This document shows positions 25,872-37,621 of a stretch of 43,116 bases of DNA, one piece after another; the stretch's first letter is position 1, and each line of letters opens with the position of its first letter. The translations under genes were made by a program, and so were the position numbers. The stretch comes from Alphaproteobacteria bacterium (GTDB lineage: Bacteria; Pseudomonadota; Alphaproteobacteria; CAAHEQ01; UBA3637). Where the stretch lies: contig JAQVGI010000006.1 in NCBI GenBank assembly GCA_028696805.1, positions 1 through 43,116 on the forward strand, written 5' to 3'. Below the pieces are notes generated by a model, which was given only the letters and a program-made list of their open reading frames with translations, ran no database searches and had not been told where the DNA came from.

Positions 25872-27797
25872 ATGAAACCGGCCAAACGACACGAGCAAGG
25901 CTCCATCCTGATAGAAGTTCTGGCGACTCTGGCGCTGCTGGGGGTGATGGGGACGTTCCTGTACCGCCAGGTTCAAATGCGCAATCAGGAAATCCAAAAC
26001 GTCAACATCGCCAACGAAATGCGGATTGTCAAGGAGGCTTTCGCCTCGTATATCCAAGCCAACTACGCCGTTTTGGCGGACACATGCGGCGCGGGTTTGC
26101 CGCCAAACGGCTTCGAGCTCTGCCCCATATCGCGCGGCGATGTCGCGCCCTACCTGCCCGTCGGGTTTGAAGACTTGCTGACCGCCGACGCTGGATCCCC
26201 TTATTTGGTGGATTTGTTCGCGGGATACCAAACGGGCGGTGCCGGCCGCATCCTGCTGCAAGGCTTTATCCAGCCGACCCCCGGTATCCTGCCCCCCCTG
26301 AACTTGAAGCGGATTGCGCGGATTGCGGCGCTGATCGGAACGGAGGGCGGCATCTGCGACAAAAACGGCGTCACCGGCACGATGGGCAGCTGGAGCCTGA
26401 CCGACAAGACATGCCCCGACGCCATTCCGATAGCCGCGACGGGCATGAATTATTTCGTGCCGGACGAGCTGGCGGTTGAAAAACAGAAAATCGCCCTGCC
26501 GTTGAGCGTCGCTTTCCAAAACCTGCACGCATGGAATTATTTTTCCGTCGCGAATACCAGCAACTGCCACACATTGCGCTCCCGCACATTGGACGCGACG
26601 ACGGGGACGGCATTATCCGACCCCATCTACGGCCCTGGGGGCGCAACGGATTGCGATCCGCTGTTCTGGGTGGGAAGAGCAAGCGATGGCGACACACAAT
26701 TCGACCAATCGCTCGGGGGACAAGTTTATGTCAGAAACAACCTGATCGTCGGGCGGGACAATGCGCCGGCGGGTGGCGGAAACGCGCGGCATGCCGTTGA
26801 AATCGGATCGGTTCCCGGCACACTTGGCGAAACAAACCGCCGGATTGTCGTTTTCAACGCGGACGGGAATGAGCGCCTGGTCATCAACGCAGACGGCGAG
26901 CTTATCGGCCGGTATCAGGAGACCGACGGCACCGATGTCAATACGATTCAGATTAAGCCGGGGGCTGCAGCCGTAGGTGGGGGGACGGCAACACCGGCCA
27001 GCATTCAGGTCGGCGCGGACACCGATGAGGATCGGCTGACCATTTCCGAGGGGCGGATTACGACAAACCGGCGGATGATGGCATCGGAAGACCCCGACCG
27101 GTTCTATGGGGTAGATCCGGCATTCACGTCCGTGATGCATGAGATCCGGCTGGCTTCCCGCGGCGGCGCCCGGCTCAGCGAGATTTTGCCGAACTATATT
27201 TTGCGAGAGGTAATGCTGCTTCCTAGCCTCCCCATACCCAAACCGGATTGCCCGGCAGGCTATTCCGCGGCAATCGTCATTATTCCCACCCGATGGGATA
27301 CACGGGTGACAGGCTTGCTCTTGCCACCGCATACACATACAATAGACAGCGCAACTAATACGACGAATGGTATTGTAGGAGCACTCGGCGGAGCGCACGA
27401 ACATAACCTTCCTGGTTTCAAAACAACTCATATTAATTGGAATGGTGATTCCGCCCAGAACACCGATCCCGATGCGGATGACTATATCGGGGCTGTTGCG
27501 CAGCCACGCGTGCAGATTCAGATTCATAACTTAGATGCTGAAACAACAACAGATCAGGGATTGGATTTAGGAGCCGCTAACGGCTCCTGGAATGTCGATT
27601 TAGATTATGTCAATGACGATGGAACATCCTTTGATATGGGTAATATGAATTTAAGTCCTATTTCTGCCATTGCCCAGGTCTTTTGCGTATATACGCCTTA
27701 TGATTCAGAATCAGGAGTGCAGACTCCTTTGAATAATTCGTTGCTCCCCTCCCCTCCTTATCACGATGTGCCAGCCGGAGAGAGATTACCGACATAA
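25872..27797 (+). CDS. PilV/shufflon-like minor pilin, probable pilus-tip adhesin
   Basis: The 641-residue protein has a class III prepilin signal: basic leader MKPAKRHEQG, cleavage expected before SILIEVLATLALLG with Glu at +5, then a hydrophobic helix. The long middle region has a Gly/Thr-rich beta-repeat feel (about 290-400), and RLSEILPNYILRE near 440 is followed by a PKPDCPAGY motif as in the constant/variable border of PilV-type tip adhesins. The C-terminal 170 residues are His-, Asn- and Asp-rich (PPHTHTI, GGAHEH), reminiscent of tail-collar or shufflon C-termini. From about 27330 the G+C content falls sharply, so the C-terminal part seems to be of different origin. No recombinase gene or inverted repeat cassette was found. 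The PilV assignment is by pattern. Confidence 0.65.
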   Translation: MKPAKRHEQGSILIEVLATLALLGVMGTFLYRQVQMRNQEIQNVNIANEMRIVKEAFASYIQANYAVLADTCGAGLPPNGFELCPISRGDVAPYLPVGFEDLLTADAGSPYLVDLFAGYQTGGAGRILLQGFIQPTPGILPPLNLKRIARIAALIGTEGGICDKNGVTGTMGSWSLTDKTCPDAIPIAATGMNYFVPDELAVEKQKIALPLSVAFQNLHAWNYFSVANTSNCHTLRSRTLDATTGTALSDPIYGPGGATDCDPLFWVGRASDGDTQFDQSLGGQVYVRNNLIVGRDNAPAGGGNARHAVEIGSVPGTLGETNRRIVVFNADGNERLVINADGELIGRYQETDGTDVNTIQIKPGAAAVGGGTATPASIQVGADTDEDRLTISEGRITTNRRMMASEDPDRFYGVDPAFTSVMHEIRLASRGGARLSEILPNYILREVMLLPSLPIPKPDCPAGYSAAIVIIPTRWDTRVTGLLLPPHTHTIDSATNTTNGIVGALGGAHEHNLPGFKTTHINWNGDSAQNTDPDADDYIGAVAQPRVQIQIHNLDAETTTDQGLDLGAANGSWNVDLDYVNDDGTSFDMGNMNLSPISAIAQVFCVYTPYDSESGVQTPLNNSLLPSPPYHDVPAGERLPT

Positions 27798-27807
27798 ACA
27801 AGATATC

Positions 27808-27835
27808 TTGACAAAATTATTTTTTGTGATATACT
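27808..27835 (+). promoter_or_regulatory. promoter of the 588-residue secreted protein gene
   Basis: TTGACA (27808-27813), a 16-base spacer and TATACT (27830-27835) lie 97 bases before the ATG at 27933. Confidence 0.8.
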
Positions 27836-27860
27836 GGGTGTGATTGTTCATCAACCCCGG

Positions 27861-27917
27861 GCGTTTTCGGCGAAGATGCCGAGACGCTCCCTGATTCCTC
27901 CCTCAAAAAAAAGAGGG
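27861..27917 (+). promoter_or_regulatory. structured 5' leader with two hairpins
   Basis: Hairpin 1 pairs GCGT (27861-27864) with ACGC (27884-27887) and TCGGC (27867-27871) with GCCGA (27878-27882). Hairpin 2 pairs CCCTC (27900-27904) with GAGGG (27913-27917) around a loop of eight A. It ends just before the AAAAGGA ribosome site. It is not followed by a T run, so it is more likely to affect translation or stability than to terminate. Confidence 0.5.
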
Positions 27918-27932
27918 TGAAAAGGATGCCAA

Positions 27933-29699
27933 ATGAACCGCTTGAATCGTTTATCCACTTTGCTGGCTTTGTCCTATGCCTTGCAGATGCAAGAAACGCA
28001 GGCCGATGCGCAGGCCGCACCAACACCGCAATTGACAACCGGCGGTGCAACTATCCTGCATGCGGGCCAAAAGTTCGACCCCAAACGGGTGAGTGAAAAA
28101 ATCGCTCCCCTAGGCCCGATCAATGACATGATTTTAATCAAAGATCCGCAGGGAGAAGACCGCCTGGTTATCAGTTCCCAAAAAACACCCTCGAACAGCG
28201 TTTTATTCGTAACAAGCCCCATCAATCGAAATGAAGAGCGAGGGTTTGGATCTATGTATTCGACAACGCCTATTGGAAATTTGGCTTATGACAAGGCAAC
28301 ACATCGCGTTTTTTCGGGTGGCACAAGCACCAATATCGTTGTTGCCGATATTGACGGGGATGCAGGAACCATCGCGGGAGCAAAAAAAATAAAAAAAATA
28401 TTGTTTCAGGCAACAACACCCCCCCCTTATTTTAGCACATTGATGGGCAATAATCCATGGATATTTGGAAATACAAGCACCGGAGGTTTCCGTGCATATA
28501 TCTGCAATCAAAAAGATACGTCATTATCAATTCTAAAGCTTGCCAATGTTACCATGCCTAGCGGGGCTCGAACAGCGACCGCATATAAAAACAGCCTTGT
28601 TGTCATGGGGTATACCCTCGATGATCCGGAAACAGATACGAAACGAACCAATTTCTCAATCCTGCCGTATGATGGAGTTACCCTCATTCCTAGATCAGGA
28701 TACATTAGAACAAGGGATGAGCATTTTAATGGCAACTTTCTGACGATGGGATACAATCCCAGCCAAAATCCCTACTATCCATCCAATCCGGGTTATGATA
28801 TGGTTGTCTCTCTGAATAGCAGAATTTTATTCATAGACCCCAGTACTATCATCGATGAAGTGCGTTCCCTTGATCCCGGCGCGCATGGCGACCGCGGACA
28901 CATTACCTCCATCACGCCCAGCAAAGAATTCGGATATCTGGCCGTCACATTCAGCGACAGCCTGGACATCGGCCTGATTCCTTTTGCCGAAAACGGCCCG
29001 CGCGCAACGCCCGCGATTTGCGAAGAGCTGCAAAACAACACGTTCTATGTCAGCTACAAGCTGCCGCAGCAATACTGGGCTGAACACGAATGCACGGGGG
29101 ACGAAACCTGCGAACATCATGACAAGCCCTTCAAGCTGACCAAATGCCCGGATTGCGCGGCCAAGGATATCGCGCCGGCAGACTGCCCCAGCGCCACCAA
29201 CCATGTCAAGGTCATCAACAACAAGTTCGCCCTGATATTATACACGCCGCTGACGCACAGGTGGACCTATACCCTGAACGACCGCGTGACGACCAAAGAC
29301 GGCTCGATCGGCCTGTCGGGCGTTCAGTTCGCCATGGATACGAACGGCTATCCGGTCATTTTCGCGAAATACGCCAACTCCAACGGCTATATGCGGGTTC
29401 AGGGGCCGTTCTCCCCGCAATCCGAGGAAGCGGAAATACAAAGCGCTGGCCTGTCCCTGTCCGTCGCGGAACAGGAAAATGTCAACGCCGTGCTCGGCCT
29501 CGACGGAATCACCCCTCAAAAAGTCAAAGGGGCCCGGGCCCGGTGGAACAAGCGCGCGCCCGGCGGCGCCTATATCGCGAGGCCGGAAGGCTGGAAACCG
29601 GAGCCGGCCGATGATGCGCGTTTCGATAAAATGCCGCGGGCGCCGTTCTGGGAAAAAGCCGCCGGCGACCGCAGAAACGGCCGCGGACGCGCCGATTAA
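27933..29699 (+). CDS. large secreted protein, possibly beta-propeller, unknown function
   Basis: I do not recognise this 588-residue protein. It starts with a probable signal peptide (about residues 1-28, 'STLLALSYAL' core, ending ADAQAA). Residues 40-360 show repeated short strands such as 'NIVVADIDGDAG', 'SLSILKL' and 'LIPFAENGP' that could be blades of a propeller. A cysteine cluster (about 395-425, with CTGDETC and CPDCAAK) and an Ala/Arg-rich tail follow. The ATG has an AAAAGGA site seven bases upstream. Two runs of eight A (28382-28389, 28391-28398) and one of eight C (28419-28426) lie in the coding sequence, where slippage would shift the frame. The first 900 bases are low in G+C and the rest is high. 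Confidence 0.65.
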   Translation: MNRLNRLSTLLALSYALQMQETQADAQAAPTPQLTTGGATILHAGQKFDPKRVSEKIAPLGPINDMILIKDPQGEDRLVISSQKTPSNSVLFVTSPINRNEERGFGSMYSTTPIGNLAYDKATHRVFSGGTSTNIVVADIDGDAGTIAGAKKIKKILFQATTPPPYFSTLMGNNPWIFGNTSTGGFRAYICNQKDTSLSILKLANVTMPSGARTATAYKNSLVVMGYTLDDPETDTKRTNFSILPYDGVTLIPRSGYIRTRDEHFNGNFLTMGYNPSQNPYYPSNPGYDMVVSLNSRILFIDPSTIIDEVRSLDPGAHGDRGHITSITPSKEFGYLAVTFSDSLDIGLIPFAENGPRATPAICEELQNNTFYVSYKLPQQYWAEHECTGDETCEHHDKPFKLTKCPDCAAKDIAPADCPSATNHVKVINNKFALILYTPLTHRWTYTLNDRVTTKDGSIGLSGVQFAMDTNGYPVIFAKYANSNGYMRVQGPFSPQSEEAEIQSAGLSLSVAEQENVNAVLGLDGITPQKVKGARARWNKRAPGGAYIARPEGWKPEPADDARFDKMPRAPFWEKAAGDRRNGRGRAD

Positions 29700-29776
29700 A
29701 TCCACCGCGCTTTTTTTCCGGCGCCCTTTCCTGTTTTCCGCTGGATTTTCGTAAAAAAAGCGGCTATGATGGCGCT

Positions 29777-33754
<3,978 letters not shown>

Positions 33755-33768
<14 letters not shown>

Positions 33769-34075
33769 GGATCAAGTCCACAAAACGCGCAAAACCCTGC
33801 TGAAAAAAGCCGGCGCCATCAAACATCCGGCCGACCGCCATATCAGCGGGGGCGCATCGGTTCTGGGCGTCTACGGCTGGCATATGTCGATACCGGTGTT
33901 CCTGGGCGTCGTCCTGGGGCGTTATCTGGACAAGAACTTCGCGGTCGCGCATATTTCCTGGACACTGACCCTGATCATCGTCGGCGCCCTCATCAGTTTC
34001 TACAACGCGAACCTGTGGGTTCAAAAAGCCACAAAGCCGGTTCGGAAAGGAAAGGACGACGCATGCAAGCCTTGA
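33755..34075 (+). CDS. atpQ: N-type ATPase accessory subunit AtpQ
   Basis: AtpQ is a small membrane protein found only in N-ATPase operons, related to AtpI. The 106 residues include two hydrophobic segments (about 38-56 and 66-86) and the VLGVYGWHMSIPVFLGVVLGR region typical of the group. The start codon is GTG at 33755, with AAGGAGGGGG immediately upstream, and overlaps the end of atpC by 14 bases. The role is thought to be assembly or ion handling; this is not established. Confidence 0.85.
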
Positions 34076-34353
34076 CGATGCCATCGGGATGGGAGGCGGC
34101 CGCGCTGGCCGCGGCCGGCGTCGGACTGGGGGCGGCATACCTCTGCCTGCTGTGGCAGACGATCAGGATCCTGCCGCGCATCCGGTACAAGCAGGCTTTC
34201 CTGTCCGCATCTAAAATCGTCCGCATCGCCCTGCTGTTGTTCCCGATGGTCGCCCTGGCGCGCTCGAGCGTCGTCCGGCTGCTGATTATTTTCGCGTTTT
34301 TCTGGCTGACGCGCCTGGTCGTCCTGTATATCGCGCGAGGCAAGAATGCTTGA
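34063..34353 (+). CDS. atpR: N-type ATPase accessory subunit AtpR
   Basis: AtpR is a membrane protein specific to N-ATPases, with conserved charged residues in its helices that may interact with the c-ring. The 96 residues form three hydrophobic segments with Arg residues within or next to them (IRILPRIR, KIVRIALLL, RSSVVRLL, WLTRLVV). The ATG at 34063 follows AAAGGA and overlaps atpQ by 13 bases; the slightly longer in-frame start has no ribosome site. Confidence 0.85.
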   Translation: MQALTMPSGWEAAALAAAGVGLGAAYLCLLWQTIRILPRIRYKQAFLSASKIVRIALLLFPMVALARSSVVRLLIIFAFFWLTRLVVLYIARGKNA

Positions 34354-35038
34354 AAACATCGACGCCCTGATCGCATTCCATCTGTTCGGCATTCCGATCA
34401 ACTACACCATTTTCTATTCGTGGGTCGTGATGGCCCTGCTGGTTTTCTTTGCGTGGCTGGCGACGCGCAACCTGCACGCGACGCTGCATGTGTCCCGCTT
34501 CCAAACGGCGCTGGAAGTCATCGTGATGGCGATGCGGTCGCAAATCAAGGACGTCAGCGGGGACAACCCGATGCGCTATCTGCCGATTATCGGCACGTTC
34601 TTCCTCTACATCGCGGCGAGCAACCTGCTGACCATCATCCCGTGGTGCTATGCGCCGACGTCCTCGCTGTCGACGACGGGCGCGTTCGCGTTCTGCGTTT
34701 TCTGCGCCATTCCGATCTACGGCATCCGGAATGTCGGCGCCCGGACGTATCTGCGCAAGTATACGGAGCCGCTTCCGATCCTTTTCCCCCTCAATGTCCT
34801 CGGCGATTTCTCGTCCGTGTTCGCGCTGGCGTTCCGCCTCTACGGCAATGTGTTGAGCGGCGCGGTCATCGGGTCGGCCCTGATCATGCTGGCGCCGTTT
34901 TTGCTGCCTCTGCCTCTGCAAGTGCTGGCTCTTCTGACAGGCGTGATCCACGCGTATATTTTCGCGCTTCTGGCGATTGTGTATGTATCCGCAATCGGTC
35001 CGGAAAAGAAGTTCATCGATACATTAAACTACTATTAA
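34346..35038 (+). CDS. atpB: N-type ATPase a subunit
   Basis: This membrane subunit forms the two ion half-channels against the c-ring. The 230-residue protein has five to six membrane helices. The essential arginine is R164 in LAFRLYGNVLSG. N-ATPase a subunits are shorter than those of E. coli (271). It overlaps atpR by eight bases. The C-terminus (VYVSAIGPEKKFIDTLNYY) is typical of the group. Confidence 0.94.
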   Translation: MLENIDALIAFHLFGIPINYTIFYSWVVMALLVFFAWLATRNLHATLHVSRFQTALEVIVMAMRSQIKDVSGDNPMRYLPIIGTFFLYIAASNLLTIIPWCYAPTSSLSTTGAFAFCVFCAIPIYGIRNVGARTYLRKYTEPLPILFPLNVLGDFSSVFALAFRLYGNVLSGAVIGSALIMLAPFLLPLPLQVLALLTGVIHAYIFALLAIVYVSAIGPEKKFIDTLNYY

Positions 35039-35053
35039 CGAAAGGAAAAAATC

Positions 35054-35332
35054 ATGGATGCAATCACTTTTATCGGCGGAATCTCGGTCATGGCGGCCGC
35101 CTTGTGCATTTCCATCGGCGGCCTCGGGTCGGCGCTGGGCGAAGGAAACGCGGCGGCGAGCGCGCTGCGGTCGCTGGCGCAGCAGCCGGACGAATCCGGG
35201 ACGATCACGCGGGTTTTGTTCGTGTCGATGGCGATGCTCGAAACGGAGGCCATCTACGCGTTCGTTATCACGATTCTGATTTTGTATTTCAATCCGTTCT
35301 GGGACTACGCCGTCGCGGCGGCCGCCAAGTAG
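35054..35332 (+). CDS. atpE: N-type ATPase c subunit
   Basis: The 92-residue protein is the two-helix rotor subunit. The conserved polar loop is QQPDES (43-48). The ion-binding carboxylate is E63 in MLETEAIY on helix 2, and helix 1 carries a second Glu, E30 in GEGNAAAS, at the place where classical sodium-binding c subunits have Gln. Two carboxylates per monomer have been reported for N-type rings. An AAAGGAAAAAA ribosome site precedes the ATG. Confidence 0.95.
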   Translation: MDAITFIGGISVMAAALCISIGGLGSALGEGNAAASALRSLAQQPDESGTITRVLFVSMAMLETEAIYAFVITILILYFNPFWDYAVAAAAK

Positions 35333-35344
35333 GAAGGGAAGCCG

Positions 35345-36106
35345 ATGGGATTCAGCTGGGTCACATTCATCGCCCAAATCGTCAACCTGCTGGTGCTGAT
35401 ATGGCTGTTGAAGCGGTTTCTATACAAGCCGATTCTCAAAGCCATCGACAGGCGCCAGGCCTTTATCATGGACAAAGTCCAAAAGGCGCAGGAAGCCAAG
35501 GATTTGGCTGAAAAGGAGCGCGTCGCTTTGACCGAGAAGCGCCTGTTGTTCGAGCAGGAGAACGCGAAGCGGCTCAACGCGCTGGCGCGCGACATCGCCG
35601 GCTTGAAGTCCCGGCAGCTGGCCGACCTGGACAAGGAAATCGCCCTGCTGCGCCAGAAAAAGAAAAGCGAGCTGGCCCAGGAAATCCAATCGGCCGAGTT
35701 GGAGGTGCGCAACCTGTTCGCCGCGCAGTTCATGCTGCTGTCCCGGAAGGCGATGTCGGACCTGTCCGGCCTGGCGCCGCTGGAACAGGCCGTCGCCCTG
35801 TTCCAGAAACGGATCCGGTCTTTGAAAAAATCCGAAAAAGGGAACGTCCGGAAAGCCCTGTCCCGGCAGTCCGTCATTTTCATCAGCACCTCCGCCCCCC
35901 TGCCCGCCCGGACGAAAACGGCGCTTGTTTCCTTTGTCCGGCGCGCGTTCAGGCTGCCCCCCGCCGCCAAAATCCAAGTCCGCACGGATGCCGCGCTCAT
36001 CCTGGGCATCGAGCTGTCCGCCGGCGACATCACGTTGGAATGGCATTTGAAGTCCTATCTGGACGCGCTGGCCGAACACATCAACCACCTGCTGACAGGA
36101 GCCTAG
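35345..36106 (+). CDS. atpF: N-type ATPase b subunit with delta-like C-terminal part
   Basis: The 253-residue protein starts with a single membrane helix (about 5-25), continues as a long charged coiled coil (about 35-140), and ends with about 100 residues that look globular. The VRTDAALILGIELSAGDITLEWHLKSYLDAL stretch follows the pattern of the C-terminal part of the delta/OSCP subunit, split here as VRTDAALILGIELSAG then DITLEWHLKSYL. No separate atpH gene exists in the operon, so this protein may serve as both peripheral stalk and delta. Ordinary b subunits are about 156 residues. AAGGGAAG lies before the ATG. Confidence 0.88.
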   Translation: MGFSWVTFIAQIVNLLVLIWLLKRFLYKPILKAIDRRQAFIMDKVQKAQEAKDLAEKERVALTEKRLLFEQENAKRLNALARDIAGLKSRQLADLDKEIALLRQKKKSELAQEIQSAELEVRNLFAAQFMLLSRKAMSDLSGLAPLEQAVALFQKRIRSLKKSEKGNVRKALSRQSVIFISTSAPLPARTKTALVSFVRRAFRLPPAAKIQVRTDAALILGIELSAGDITLEWHLKSYLDALAEHINHLLTGA

Positions 36107-36109
36107 ACC

Positions 36110-37621
36110 ATGCTCAAAAAAGCGAGCCGCAAAGCAACCAAAATCATCCGGTCCGCCGTTCAGAAGACGCCGGTCAGGCTGGCCGTCAAGGAAAGCGGCG
36201 CCATCCTCTCCCTGTCGTCCGGAACGGCGGAAGTGTCCGGCATCGGCACCGCGCGGATGAACGAGCTGCTGATTTTCAGAGGCAACACATTGGCGATGGT
36301 GCAAACGCTGCACCGGGACAGGGTCGGCGTCGTCTTCCTGACAAACGCGGCGCATTTGAAGGCCGGCGATAAGGCGCGGCGGACGAACCGCGTGCTGTCC
36401 GTCGGTGTCGGCGACGCCCTGCTGGGGCGCGTCGTCAACCCGATGGGGCAGCCGTTGGATGGCAAGGAAGCCGTCCCCGTCCGGCAGACGCTGCCCATCG
36501 AGCAGGAATCGGCGCCGATTATGCACCGCGCGCCGGTGGAGACGCCCTTGCAGACCGGCATCAAGGCGATCGACGCGTTCATCCCGATCGGCCGCGGCCA
36601 GCGGGAGTTGATCCTGGGCGACAGGCAGACCGGCAAGACCGCCATCGCGGTCGACACCATCATCAACCAGAAGAACGGCAATGTGATCTGCATCTACTGC
36701 GCCATCGGGCAGCGGGCGGCCAACACCGCCAAAGTGATCGCGGATTTGGAAAAGGCGGACATGATGCGGCAGTCCGTCGTGGTGGCGTCCTCGGGCGACG
36801 ACGAGGCCGGGATGCAGTTCGTCGCGCCCTATGCCGCGACGACCATCGCCGAATATTTCATGTCGAAAGGCAGGGACGTCCTGATCGTCTACGACGACCT
36901 GACCGCCCATGCGCGCGCCTACCGCCAGATATCCCTGCTGCTGCGCACGCCGCCGGGGCGCGAGGCTTTCCCGGGCGACATCTTCTACATCCACGCGCGG
37001 CTGCTGGAACGCGCCACGCGCCTGCGCAAGGAGCACGGGGGCGGCTCGCTGACGGCGCTGCCGATCGTCGCCACGGAATCCGGCAACATCTCGGCCTATA
37101 TCCCGACCAACATCATTTCCATCACGGACGGGCAGATTTACCTGTCGTCCGACTTGTTCCAGAAGGGAATCCTGCCCGCCATCGACACCGGCCGGTCCGT
37201 GTCACGCGTCGGCGGGGACGCCCAGCTGCCGGCCTACCGCTCCCTCATCGGGCCGTTAAAATTGTTCTACGCGCAGTTCGAGGAGCTGGAATCCTTCGCC
37301 AAATTCGGCACGCAGATGGACGAGGAAACGACCCGGAAGCTGAAGCGAGGGCGCGCCATCCGCGCCGTCATGCAGCAAATGCAGCATCAGCCGATGCCGG
37401 CCGCCGACCAGATCGCCGTCTTTCTGGCGACGAACGCCGGATTGCTGGACAACATCAATGAGGCCGGCCTGGCCGCGGCCGAAAAGACCATCGTCAAGAC
37501 GGCGCGCCAGTCGTTCGCCCGGGAAATCGGCCGCCTGGTCGACGGGAAGGAAAAAATACCGGACGACCTTGGGGACAAAATGCTCGCGGCCTTCAAAAAA
37601 GCGCTGGGCAATGCCGCATGA
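36110..37621 (+). CDS. atpA: N-type ATPase alpha subunit
   Basis: The 503-residue non-catalytic subunit has the P-loop GDRQTGKT (170-177), the VYDDLTAHARAYR region and the usual alpha C-terminal helical domain. AGGAG lies nine bases before the ATG. The stop overlaps the start of atpG. Confidence 0.95.
   Translation: MLKKASRKATKIIRSAVQKTPVRLAVKESGAILSLSSGTAEVSGIGTARMNELLIFRGNTLAMVQTLHRDRVGVVFLTNAAHLKAGDKARRTNRVLSVGVGDALLGRVVNPMGQPLDGKEAVPVRQTLPIEQESAPIMHRAPVETPLQTGIKAIDAFIPIGRGQRELILGDRQTGKTAIAVDTIINQKNGNVICIYCAIGQRAANTAKVIADLEKADMMRQSVVVASSGDDEAGMQFVAPYAATTIAEYFMSKGRDVLIVYDDLTAHARAYRQISLLLRTPPGREAFPGDIFYIHARLLERATRLRKEHGGGSLTALPIVATESGNISAYIPTNIISITDGQIYLSSDLFQKGILPAIDTGRSVSRVGGDAQLPAYRSLIGPLKLFYAQFEELESFAKFGTQMDEETTRKLKRGRAIRAVMQQMQHQPMPAADQIAVFLATNAGLLDNINEAGLAAAEKTIVKTARQSFAREIGRLVDGKEKIPDDLGDKMLAAFKKALGNAA

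Larger units (their letters stand above)
27330..28860. other. lower-G+C patch spanning two surface genes
   Basis: Composition drops from about 60% to between roughly one third and one half G+C from about 27330 to 28860, then returns abruptly near 28860. The patch begins inside the pilin gene and ends inside the next gene without disturbing either reading frame, and contains the promoter and leader between them. Borders are estimated by eye. Confidence 0.65.

Noticed and set aside
25872-29699. Active shufflon with invertible cassettes
   Set aside because: No tyrosine recombinase gene and no inverted repeats of the needed kind were seen near the PilV-like C-terminus, so inversion is not supported; allelic exchange fits better.
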